From Trichoplax sp. H2 (taxonomy: Eukaryota > Placozoa > Uniplacotomia > Trichoplacea): 64,000 nucleotides of DNA. Under the pieces are notes generated by a model. It searched no databases. It worked only from the letters and a program-made list of their open reading frames with translations, and was not told where the DNA came from. Positions 29,501 through 40,900 of the stretch are shown here, in pieces. The first letter of the stretch is position 1. Every line of letters starts with the position of its first letter. The stretch is from NCBI GenBank assembly GCA_003344405.1, contig NOWV01000233.1:37200-101199 (forward strand). Reading direction: 5' to 3'. The position numbers were made by a program, and so were the translations under genes.

Positions 29501-32019
29501 ATATCTTGTTTCTTCCGTATTGAGATAACAGTTTTAGAAGTTGCCTTGTTATTGCTGGACTTAATTCTCTCATTTCTTTGAATATTTGTATCGTTTTTAC
29601 GTTTCTTTTTTGAATCTCTGCTGATTGGCGTTGAAGTATCTACGAGTAAAATATATTCACTTTCAAATTAATTTATCCAATTTTAAATTGTGCATGTATT
29701 TAGCATTTTGTTAAGGCACTACTGTTAATTAACTGAACTTGTATATCTAGTATTTAACGTTAAAAGTTATTAGGCTGATTTACATTTTTACATGGATATA
29801 CATAATTTACATTTATGGTATACATTCATGAAAAATATTCGTTGAATGAGCTTACCGGAATACAATTCTGATGCATCAGCATGGCTTTTATAATTATTGA
29901 ACTTGAGTCTTTTATTTCTCTGAATTTTTGTGTCTTTTTGGGATTTCCTTTTTGAACCTCTGCTGGTATGTTCTGAAGTATCTACAACACGTAAACGAAT
30001 AGGCAAACTTTTTTAATCATATTCATTGTAATTACTTTTTACAATGAACAATTTAATCATAATTAAGTATTTTTTTTACATTAAGCACGATTTTAAGTAA
30101 ATGTGATAGCTAATCATAATATTAATCGCTTTAAATTTATGTTAATTATCAGCAATTTATCTAGCCTAAATTAAATACTTGCATGTATTGTAGTGCTAAA
30201 GTTCAGTGCTGCTAATCAACTGAAGTTATAAAATCTAGTGTTTGATAATTGCTATAAGTCACTACGTTGATTTATTTAATGCAACTATGTAGTACCTGAT
30301 CGATATCGTGTGTTATCAACCAGGATGCCAACATCTCTATTTTCATCATCAATCGTATTACTGTTGGAAATTTCATCCTTGATATCAGTTAGCCCATCAA
30401 TTTTTTTCTTCAACCATTGAAAATCTTCTGTATTATGTTCGTCAGAGTTCTTTTGGTTCTGGGAAGGGTTTTTGTTACTATTTAATGAATTTGAATCGTC
30501 TGAGAGTATTTTATATATGTTACGAAGTTTACAACTAATCACATCCAATTCTTGCAATAATTTGCGTTTTTTAAAGCATGTTAAGGGAGCTCTATCTAAA
30601 GTCGAGTTCTTAACAAAGCAGTCCATATATTTTTCCCACCATATTTCACTAAAATATGATTTCACAAAATCGATATTTTCCTTAGCACAGATTTTTTTCC
30701 GAAATATTAAACTGTTCTTATACTTTTTTTTGGAGGCTATTAATTCTTTTCTAAGCTGCGTTGTTTCTGCAATGCCATCCTTAGCATCGGCTATCAATAG
30801 ACGCCGTGGTCCCGATATTTCGTCTTGAATATTTAAACATTGTTTAAAGTTATCCATGGCAAGTTTAAACTTCTCTTTTTCTAAATTTGCTTTTCCGATC
30901 TTGTAATAAGCTTTACATAATTCAAATTTATCACCATTTTTACGCTTGGCAAATTTAACAGCTAAATGATAATAACGTCCTGACGCCCTAAAACGATCAT
31001 ATTTGCCTTCTTTGTCTTTTCCAACCTTAGGTTTGACTATTCGGTAGCAAATGTCACCTAACATGTTATTAATTCTGGCTATATATCCGTGATCTTCGCA
31101 TTTTGTTTTTTTCTTGATTTTTTGTAAAATAATATATTGCTTTTTGGCATCGTCTAATTGATCAGAAGCAAAGAAAGCATAGCCCAAAGATTCTCTTGAG
31201 TTCACAATATGCCAACTGTTTTTCTTAAAAGCTCTCTCTTTAATTTTGTGAGACTTTTTCAAGCTCTTTGTGGCTAAACGAAAACTCCCCTGCAAAGATA
31301 AAATATAACCAATAGTATCGTAAAGCAAAGCCATTTCGACGGACTTTTTCACTTTCGTTGATAAAGAATTTTCCAGTTTATTGACTAGGGACTCTAAATA
31401 ACTTCCATTTTGAAGTTGTTGAAGATCAAACATGTTTAGAGGGGAGGAATTTTGAGTAATTTCCGTCAAGCTATTTTTGCATGTTTCCTATTTGTTGATT
31501 TAACGACTCCAAATAAGCAAATAGAGCATCTTCATATTTAAATTGCAATGTATAAACGTTAGCAATGCCATTCTTAAGGAGAGTTAATAAATTATGTGGC
31601 TGGTCACAATCTAAATGTTCAATCGCATCTTTAAATTCTCTTATAGCTTCATTATGCTGTTCCTTTTTTAAGAAAACATTACCCATTATATAAGAGGATT
31701 CAGCACGTAGAGACCGCGAAAGATTGGTATTTGGAGGCAATATATCTCTCAAATCTTTGAAAAGGTTTATGACTTCATGAAGTTTATGCAGCTGAAATTT
31801 AGACTTCATTAAACCAATTAGACTTCTGTATGTAAGTGTCATGAATTTGTCAATATTCCTAACTTCCAATCTACCCTTGATACACTCGCCTACATCATCA
31901 TAATTCTTTATGGCATGATCATAGCTTCCATTGTCATAGAATTTGTCTCCTTCGTCAAGTTTTTTTATCAATTCTTCGTGTAGTAAATTATCCGCCATTT
32001 TGGCTGTTTTATCTTGCAT
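23175..32019 (-). CDS. R1: TPR / Roc-like P-loop / COR / zinc-tail / CARD protein
   Basis: Reconstructed minus-strand gene with coding exons 30296-32019 (TPR), 29856-29981, 29451-29639, 28921-28962, 28642-28734, 28530-28583, 28074-28118, 27838-27918 (linkers), 25058-27082 (Roc-COR), 24028-24204 (spacer) and 23175-23500 (CARD). Every junction is GT-AG and every internal exon is phase 1 at both ends, which is the main evidence for joining them. The result is about 1,626 residues once one inserted A in the TPR exon (near 31474) is allowed for. The start ATG at 32019 follows an in-frame TAA by one codon. The architecture suggests a cytosolic sensor or scaffold: TPR for ligand or partner binding, Roc-COR for switching or dimerisation, CARD for recruiting other CARD proteins. 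The small linker exons at 28921, 28074 and 28530 are the least certain. It may be a pseudogene if the frameshift is real. Confidence 0.72.
24028..24204 (-). CDS. R1 spacer exon X1
   Basis: Phase 1-1 exon of 177 bp with acceptor TTACAG|GA and donor AATG|GTTAGT. It encodes 59 acidic-then-basic residues (GEDENQSDYESIPDSS..., then TKRKRNQ), likely disordered, and the KRKR cluster could act as a nuclear-localisation-like patch. The same exon, equal in length, occurs in R2 at 36736-36912, and a diverged version in R4 at 60373-60570. It links the COR/zinc region to CARD. No fold is recognised. Confidence 0.72.
24753..24934. repeat. Imperfect 44-bp tandem repeat, about four units
   Basis: The intron between the Roc-COR and spacer exons of R1 holds about four units of a 44 bp motif whose core reads GAGTAAATTTGCAATAA followed by AACTGATGAGAGTTATGAT. 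Units differ at several sites. The paralogous array in R2 (about 37367-38013) is split by a solo LTR. Confidence 0.6.
25058..27082 (-). CDS. R1 exon: Roc-like P-loop, COR and zinc-ribbon-like tail
   Basis: One 2,025 bp phase 1-1 exon (acceptor AATTAG|AC, donor CCAG|GTACTA). Exon residues 31-38 read GSNGVGKS, an intact Walker A. The expected Roc switch (WDFAGQ) is degenerate as IWNCNNPGHYQLYNF, followed by YISTFDVN in place of YLLVFDV and by VILIPINYDSN where a THxD-type base-recognition motif would lie. COR hallmarks follow: IFEYLQDIGDVLLY, NILWLITIINEVY, IMEYYGLIYRF and YFFPYSL. Near the end CQEC...CSTC, with about 18 residues between the pairs, looks like a zinc ribbon. It probably binds nucleotide weakly or serves as a dimerisation scaffold. 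If the donor is ignored the frame continues 23 codons to a stop, giving a CARD-less form. Confidence 0.8.
27838..29981 (-). CDS. R1 linker: seven short phase 1-1 exons
   Basis: Exons 29856-29981, 29451-29639, 28921-28962, 28642-28734, 28530-28583, 28074-28118 and 27838-27918 all begin after an AG with two codon bases and end with a single G before GT. Together they encode about 210 hydrophilic residues. The first two are paralogous: each opens DTS, then has SR, SK and KK/KRK clusters and an IQRN motif, so one arose by exon duplication. The linker is probably disordered and basic, joining TPR to Roc. The 42, 45 and 54 bp exons rest only on splice signals and phase. Alternative inclusion would never break the frame. 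Confidence 0.55.
30296..32019 (-). CDS. R1 first coding exon: TPR array with a one-base insertion
   Basis: Encodes about 574 residues of kinesin-light-chain/NPHP3-like TPR helices, for example KFYDNGSYDHAIKNYDD, YIMGNVFLKKEQHNEAI, LLYDTIGYILSLQGSFRLA, FASDQLDDAKKQY and ELCKAYYKIGKANLEKEKF. The frame shifts near 31474: R3 reads CAA AAT AGT at the homologous site, while here the A run has five instead of four, making TAG. Downstream the same family sequence continues in the new frame to the phase 1 donor TCAG|GTACTA. Either the gene is inactivated or this is a homopolymer sequencing error. TPR arrays bind peptides or partner proteins. Confidence 0.8.
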
Positions 32020-32130
32020 AAATTAAAACAATTTCTTAATTTAGCAAGAAGAATATGCGATAGTACTGTATGTATGATAGGATTCCTTACCAAACATACT
32101 AAATCATTCAATCATAATTTAGTCCTAGCA

Positions 32131-32143
32131 CCCCCCCCCCCCC
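32131..32143. repeat. Homopolymer C13
   Basis: Thirteen consecutive C, striking in such AT-rich DNA, about 110 bp upstream of the R1 start codon. It is likely length-variable. Confidence 0.9.
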
Positions 32144-32571
32144 TTTCAATTTGGCTGTATACGCTAAGAGCAATGTAGACATACTCGCTACAGGATAACG
32201 GAAATCAATTTTTTCCTTTAACTATAAGCATGCTTCCCGCCTTTTATTTATTTAATTAATTAATAACGGAAGAGCCCACAACAGCACAATCTACGCGTGC
32301 TTCACCCTTTTGTGTTAAGGTTTGGATCGAAATTGAACTTTGTATTGTAGCAATGTAATTTTCTAACTCAATTTTAACTCTCAATTCACTTTTTTAATGA
32401 TTTTGATTGCAATATTTCAATTCTAATTCATCTAAGGCATCGATTGATAGCGAATTGATATCTCATCAAGTTGAAAAGTTAGGTTTTGATATCTTATTTT
32501 CAAATGCCAGGAAATACAGTACTTTCAGTATTCACATTACAGTGGAATACTGTATACCGTACGCTACAATA

Positions 32572-32601
32572 TACTGTACTGTACTGTACTGTACTGTACT
32601 G
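32572..32601. repeat. (TACTG)6 microsatellite
   Basis: Six perfect TACTG units; related TACTGTA words are scattered nearby. Confidence 0.9.
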
Positions 32602-34667
32602 TAATCGTCAAACAAGAAACCTTGTCAGATGGACGGACGTTTCTTACCAACTGAGGCCATCTAGAGCGATAAATGTCTACTTACAAAGTTGCAGTAGTAT
32701 GGATATTCTGTGCCTGTCCTTTAAATCACGGCACTAATTGAAATCACATCGAATAATCTTATATAACTGTTTCCAAGCGGAAATTGGTGACGAATAATGA
32801 GATTCAACGTAGTATTACTTAATTTAGTAAAAAATTAGTCAATTTAAAATCGACAGTGCATAACCAAAGAACTTTCATAACGAAATTGTTCAGTCGGGTG
32901 TTCTTCTAGTAGTCCATGACTATATATACTATAAAATGGCATGGATTACTAGATACTATACCTACAGTGGTGGTCTTTGACCGAGGTTAGTTCTAGTACA
33001 TGGTAGATCACTTTATTAAATATGCATGCGAAAATAATATGGCGGCGTATTTACTTCTTTAGTATAGCGTTTATAGGTTTTCATGGAATAAGTTGTTAAT
33101 ATCAAGACTTTCGCACGTCTAAAGGCGATGATGACCTTATAAATTTACTACTTGCGCTAAGTAATTCTTTTTGTCCGATATACCGTATGACATACAATTT
33201 TACACGTTTTAGAGAAGCTACTCGTTTGAATTCGATAGACGACGGCCAGAACGATTTATGTTAAATTATATTTGATTATTCTGCTCGCGTACATGCAAGT
33301 GTAAAAAAACAAGTGTAATTTGCAATAGAGGACGCAGCAATAGTTCTTATGCAATCAAAAAATCACTGGATGTTACTTAGTGACATGTGAGGACTAAAAA
33401 TATAATTTCTAGATGTCAGAGAGGTTTATTCGCTACTTTTTATCTAGCATTATAAGAATACAGTATGTGTCGAATCAAATGCATCATTTGCTAACATCGT
33501 ACCTCATAAATAGCTAGTTATATTTAACAACTCTAACTGAATCACCAAACTGTACAACTTCATAAAATAATTGGTCATGCCATCCATCACTTCAGTACTA
33601 AATCCTAAGGTGCTATAGAGTAAGCAATAATTAAAACATTTCCACTAATTGCACTAATTCAGATCGATTCTACCTTATTATTCACTTTGGTTAACAAAAA
33701 TTTATCTGATTATTTATGTCACTATTAAGATGATATCCAGTAATATCATATTAACCGAATATTTAAAAGAATGTGTACATTAAGTATGTGATACATGTAT
33801 AATTGCACCGTATGTGCCGAAAACAAAGATCAAGTAACATTATTAAATCCATACTCGGATATGGTGGTATTGCGATCTAAATTTGTTACGTGAGAAAAAA
33901 TTACTACGGCAAACTAACACTACAAGTTTACCATCAGGCTTGTCTTTCCCGACATCTACGTATATTATGATTCTAAATGACGACGATAGCTGATTTTTAG
34001 GAGGCACAGTAGCGCCTTTATTCTCTTTAGGCAAAACGGAATCGAACTTTATCGATAAAACAGTCAATTTTAAGTTCAATTTCATCAATTTACGTATCTA
34101 TGCACTTATCTATTAAAAACACGCAAGACGTCATAGATAAATTAATGCCAACATAATCCTAGATGAGCAACCTTATCGAAAATATATTACAGAAGCCATG
34201 ATCAAGTTACTTCGTAACAGGTTATCGAGTTCACTTTACGCATCCATTTAATTATAAGTTATTTTCCTCCGTAATCAAGAAAAAAAACAGACTATGGCTG
34301 CAATTATTACACAAATCCAAAGTTATTAACTTCATCATGGCATCATTCAAGTAACGTAGATGAAATTTTCTGCTACGTAACTTATGTAGATGAATTCTAA
34401 GAGCTAACCTTCATTAAGCTACATAGGTACTGTTGTGTATTACTATCTAGAGTTAATACTAACAACCGTATTGAATGTTCGTACTACTCTCAATAAGCAT
34501 CGAAGACAAGAGGTTGTACAGTGTACATGTAGTTGAAGTTATTGTAAAATTAACAACTAACTCCTATTCTCTCTTTATTGTACTGAAAAGCGACGACTTA
34601 TATACCTACGCCGTTCACACTTACAAGGCATTATAATTACAGGTTTGAATAAGCAGGTAATATTATT

Positions 34668-34993
34668 TCAACACTTGAATTCTTCGAACTTACGTTTCAT
34701 TCTTTTTCCTAAAGTGTTTAATGAACGTGCAGGGGATATTTCTAATGCGTTACAAACTACTAAAAAATCGTAATCGTCACGAGTTAAAAGGATTTCCATT
34801 AAAGCTACAGATCGATCAGCTGGATTTTGCATTCCATTTATATTCTCAATTTCTGTTGATGTTAAGACACTCTCGCGTCGTAAAATTTGCTTGATTTCGT
34901 CATATGGATTTTTTCTCTCAAAATCTTTACGACAATACTCTAGTGCAAGCCGAGTTGCGCCGCAAAAAGAGTGTGGACTATAAGGATTTTCAT
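34668..34993 (-). CDS. R2 terminal exon: CARD domain
   Basis: The 326 bp exon has acceptor TTTCTAG|AT and stop TGA, and encodes 107 residues closely matching the R1 CARD (LRRESVLTSTEIENIN, ADRSVALMEILLTRDDYDF, VCNALE). It has no internal stops. It is the best-preserved CARD in the window and the one whose canonical acceptor reveals the altered acceptor in R1. Confidence 0.8.
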
Positions 34994-37900
34994 CTAGAAA
35001 TATTACAGTAGACTAGTAAGATGAATTTTATACATGCCTTGTGAGAATTTAGCTAGTAAATTTAGCTATCAGCTCAACTATAAAAATGTAACTATTGCTA
35101 ATCGTAATTTTTTAAGACTTGGAGAAAGAGAATGACCGCACCAGCTAGTTTGCTTATAAAGGTGTGAATAAATGTCTTACGTCATTATATACTGTGTCAC
35201 AAATCCCACTTGTGATTTGGTTAGGTCAGGTGCTATAGTAATTGTGTATGTCTTCCACTAACTTGGAAGTCTTCTTCTCAGGGAAAACTAACTCTTTCCT
35301 CACAGTCACACAGCTACTCAGGTTTCTTTCAGACCACTAGCACTTTTTATTCACCAGTCATTTGGTTCCTAGTCTCTACTAGTTCGTCCTAGTACGGAGC
35401 GACTACTGCCGGCAGATGGCAATTCGCTCGGCCTTTTATACCATCCCCACTCGTTTGTGGGGCATACTAGTAAATTGCTCCTTCCACAAATTGTATAAGT
35501 TACTATAGGGAATTATTCCCAGACAATTAACATGACTTAGTAGGAGCTTGGATAGTAAACAACACTAATGAAAAACAGCCAATTAGCGAGCCTGAGCTCA
35601 GCACCAATACAAGTAATTAATTATTGGAGCAGTTATAACAACTACCATAACGATCGAAAAGAAAAAAAAGCTCTCATCTTGATTTAGTCTATAACAATCG
35701 CTGTAACTATTCTATAACGATCACATATAGAATTATTGAAATAAAGGCAATGTACTATCTAAACTAAAAAATTAATGTCGTAAAGTTCTGGACTGATATC
35801 AATAAGATGCATATTTAATTTCCGTTGTAATTCAGAATATTGGATATGGAATAACAACAGAAATTAAACTCATTTTTTTAGCACTAAAACGTATCCTAGC
35901 TTTTACGGACTGCGATCAAAACGTTTGTAGCAACTGCACTAACCATTCGTGGAATCTAATCGTTCAAGAGATGGCTTGGAATCCTTTAGAAATCTCCAAC
36001 AATCCTCCCTTAAAGCCTCAGATCGATAAGTTGTATTTTGTTTTCCATTTATATTCTCAGCTTCTGCCGGAATTAAGACAAACTCCCGTCGCAAAGTTTG
36101 CCTTGTTTCGTCAGATGAATTTTTTCTTTCAAATTCTGCACGACAATGCTCTAATGCAAGAGGTGTTACGCTGCTTAAAGAGGGTGGGCTATCTGGATTT
36201 TCATCTAGAAATATTACAGTAGACGGATAAGATATATCTTATACATGCCCTATGAGAATTTAGCTTGCAATTTTAGCTATCAGCTTCATCTACAAAAATG
36301 TGACTATTGCAAATCATAATTCTTTAAGACTTGTAGAAAGAGAATGACAGTACCAGCTAGTTCGCTCAAAAAAAAGTATAAACAAATGTCTTACGTTAAT
36401 ATACACCGATAAAATACTTCTTTATAACAACTACCATAACGATCGAAAAAAAAAACACAAAGCGGTAATCTTGACTTAGTCTATAACAATCGCTGTAAAA
36501 TATGTAGGACCACCACATATAAAATTATGGAAATGAAGGCAATGTACTATCTAAATTGAAAAATTAAAGTCGTAAATTTCGCTATTTATATCAATAAGAT
36601 GCTTTTTTAATTTCTGTTGTAATTCATAATGTTGGACATGGAATAACAACAGAAATTAAACTCATTTTTTTAGCACTAAAACGTATCCTAACTATTATGG
36701 GCCGCGATCAAAACGTTTGTGGTAACTGTACTAACCATTCGTGGAGTCTAATCGTCCACGAGCTGCCTTGGAATCCTCTGATGAAGAATCAAGCTGATTT
36801 CGCTTCCTTTTAGTACCACAAAATGGTGATGTTGATTTTAAATTTTCGCCGCTATTTTGCTGTAAAGAGCTGTCAGCGATGGAATCGTAATCAGACTGAT
36901 TTTCGTCTTCTCCTGTAATACAGGTTCATTTAGATATTATTATATTATCATTATCCCCGTAATTATTAAATAAAATTAAAGACGAAAGAATAGTTGAAAC
37001 GAACATACGTCTATGAAAGCAAACAATAAATAGTATTTGTTACGGAGTTAGACTCATACGAATATAGAATATATGACTTTCACTTTCATATATTTGGCTC
37101 TCTAGCAATTAGGCGTTTATTATGATGTATTCAGTAAATATTTAATTCATAAATGAATTAGATATTATTTTAATGATCTATGGAGTATTAGATAATGATA
37201 CTTTTATAAAGAAAAGGTTGAGAGATTGAAACATGTAGTAGAAAATAGCTAGAAATTTCTTCCGATTTTTATCCAAACAAAAATAACTCTTTGTTGAATG
37301 AAATTACCGATTCATATCAAATTGCGACCAATTATTAGAAAGCGTTTAATTACAGTTATGACATACGCGTATGTGTAAATTTGTAATAATTGGTGAGAGT
37401 TGTGACGTATAAGTGAACTTGCAAATAATTGTAACTGTAGTGCAGCCCCAAATGTAACTTAGATACTATTATAAGACTGTACGAGAATAACTTAACTTGT
37501 AAGCTAGAGTGTAAGATTGTGTAATAGTCTATTTGTAGAAGATGTTTACAGTATGTATTGTAGCGAATCTATTAAGATGTTTATATAAAGATCTGAGATA
37601 TAAATAGATTTGCGCTAAGTATGTTAGTACTGTAAGTATTGTATTGTAATGCTTAAAATAGACGCGCGAATTATGAATAGATTGCGCGATAGTAAATTTA
37701 GATCTAATCTTGCGACTTAATGGGCAAGATAAGATTTGTTACAGTAAAAGCATTCTGCAACTAATCGTATATAAATCGTGAATTTTGCTGTAATAAGTAG
37801 ATTGTCAGATAGTCAGATAGTCCTTGGTACTTAGACGAACCTAACTTCTGTAATAAAGTGAAATTTGCAAGAAACTGTAGTTCTTGATTTATTGTTTTGA

Positions 37901-40900
37901 AGATCACTTTATCACAGTAACTGATGAGAGTTATGATATACGAGTAAATTTATAAAACTCATAACTGATGAAAGTTATCATGTATGAGTAAATTTGCAAT
38001 AATTATAACTAACGATATTCATGATATTATCTCAATACTCTATATCTGATTGCATGGTTTCAAGAATTAAGCTATGTTCATTCTATTATTGAGGTGCTAT
38101 TGCTGTTAGAAGAATAATGGATATTGAGTTTTTTGTACATACTATCAGCCGACGATTTAGCAGTATCTTCTGCATCACATGTTGATAATGTTGATGGATC
38201 AGGAGAAGTGCTTTCTTGATTCAATAAAGTTGATTTGATGTCGTTACAAGGCAAACGCGACGAAAATAATACTACAGAAAGGTATAGAAATTATAATTAG
38301 ACATTGTAGATTGGATTCTTCTTGAACTATAAAGCGCCAATTAGCTTAAATATTAACCTTGCAATAGTATCTCATAAGTATATAGTAGAAACTTTTATAT
38401 TTAATTTTAGTTGCACGATATTGTTTTTGGCTCTGTCTGTAATGTCTAGGTACCAACTGCCTTGATAAAGCATTAGCAATTTGCTAGCTGATACAGGCAT
38501 TTAATTACAAATAGCACCGAAAACGTACTATTGTCTATGAAGTTATCACACGGCAGCCTAACATACTGCTATAATACACCTACTTCAATATTATTCGGTA
38601 TGCAGTTTAAAGTAAGTAATAAATTGCCAATTATATTAATTCTCTAAACAGCTACAAACTGATCCTGCAACTTTTCAACCTTCAATCATATTTCATAGAG
38701 AAATCGTTTTAAGAAAGAACTTATCAAATTTAGTCTTAATCAAGAACTATAGCACTGCTAGCGATGACCATCTTAATGACTGACAAAAATTTCTTACTAT
38801 ATGAAGGATTTATTATTGAAACCTTCCGTTAACAAAGTTAGGAAACCATTATACGAAATTACCTGAATTCCAGGCTTTCATATCGGCTAACTTAGGTTTG
38901 GCAAGGCATTTAACGTTAGTGCATGTGATTATTTGCTCTTCAACATAAATAGGAAAAGGGATCAATTGATCACATTTTAGGCAAGGAAAAAAATATCCGC
39001 AGTCAATTTCTTGTCGTTCAGGGTGAACATCTTTCACAATTTTCGATAACATTGTTTTAAAATAAACATGTAATTGATCGTTACTTAATAGTTTTGAAAT
39101 TTCTTCCAGTGTAATCTGGTCATCTTCTTTCGATTCATCTACAGTTTCATAGTAATACTGAATTCTAATATGTGATCCGCTCTTTTCCACTATAATAGTA
39201 TAATTACGATGTTTTGGTAAATACTTAGCACTATGATAATATAATTCAACATCCAATTCTGATTGGGATGACAGTAAAAACTGATGAAAGATTTGATCTG
39301 TAACATATAGAGGTGAGTTTTTATCGAAACCGAGATAAAGCCAAGGTGATTGAAATCCGTATCTTAATTCGCTGTCTGCTTCTTTCTTACGTGATGATAA
39401 CAAATGAGGAAAAAAATACTGTTCATTCATACTAGCTTTTATGTCCTCCAGATTTCTTGAAGCTTTGTAAATTAAACGATTTCGTTCCATTACTTGTAGC
39501 AGAGAATCAATATCTTCTTCCATTAATGCTTCATGACTTATTGCACACTTTACTGAGGCTTTAGTAACGATTCCATAATCCCTAGCCCATTTGCAATATT
39601 CCCTGCTCTTGCTACTACTGGCAAGATGACGTTGCTTATAATTATCGACCAATGTAGAAATTTTGCGAAAGTTATCGTAAAACCAACTTAATTCTGTAAC
39701 TATAAGACTATCAGTCTCACAGTATTGACTAAATATTATTTCTCCTATGCCGTGTAAAAATTTTAGAACGTTTATAATCTCACTCTGCTCCATCCGGTTT
39801 CTAGCTTTAGCGTAAACTTGTTCTAGTGTCTGAATATATTGCATACCGGTGGAATTCTGCTTATCTTGAGAATGGCTAATAATCCTATCAGATACTAGTA
39901 TAGGATTATCGAATAATTCCGCCATTATGTACCATTTAAGTTTAATTTTCTGTTTGAAGAACGGAACGTCTAGGATACAATTTTGAATTTTTTCGCATAA
40001 TTTGTTCCAGCTACTGCTATTGACCGTCTCCTCTAAATCTTTACTCTGATTTCCACCAACTGTATTGATTATTATTTCCGGAGAATAAAAGTGTGATTTA
40101 TACTGTGGCATTTTCATATCCAACTCATCCATAAATTGACTTCGTCTAGTCCATTGCGCTTCTTCTGTTAATTTATCATCGCTATTAGTGGCAACAAATA
40201 GAATGATTGGCAATGGAATTTCGTCCTCTTGACTATCAATGCTAATATATGACTGATTCTCTTTTGTATTCCAATCAATTGCATTAATCAGCCATTCCTG
40301 AAATGAAGTCATATAATCATGGCGACCAACACCGTAATCACTACTGACAATTTTATCCAGTTTGATGCTGACATCAAAAGGTGCAATGTAAACATTATGC
40401 TGAAATTTGAAGGGTTGATAGTAAGCGTGATTGTTAAAATTCCAAATTTTAGCAAACTGATTATCATGGTAATATTTACGACTCTGATGGAATTTCTGGA
40501 AACATCGCGAGAAAGACGGTGAAGATAAACTTTTAGTAGTTTCATTAAGCAGGCTGATAATATTGTCACTAGCTGTGGTGATTTCGTTATCATTATTATT
40601 AACGGGATAGTCTATATCGATGTTGTCAACTATAATTTTATCACTACTAGAAATGGCAATTCTACTTTTATCACTAGGCTGATTGTTGCCTATTTCAAGA
40701 GTAGAAGAAAAAATTCTTTGTAATTCAGGGTTTGGTGATATATTCCCCTGCTTTTCTATGACTGATAATACTTTACTATCGATGAAAGATTGTCTGTCCA
40801 AAATAATTTTTTCGTCCGAATTACTTGCTTGTTTTATGGTATCCAAGTTGATTAACACCGGAGTAGCATTAGGAGAACTTTCAGGTTGTTTAGTTAGTAA

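Larger units (their letters stand above)
32020..34667. other. Spacer between R1 and R2, likely R1 promoter region
   Basis: Upstream of the R1 start and downstream of the R2 CARD exon. It contains a C13 homopolymer and a (TACTG)6 microsatellite. An 81-codon minus frame at 33843-34088 has even composition but no recognised motif or splice context, so it is a weak candidate only. Confidence 0.45.

Noticed and set aside
33843-34088. 81-codon minus frame upstream of R1
   Set aside because: Reasonable composition but no recognised domain and no supporting exon; kept only as a weak candidate.
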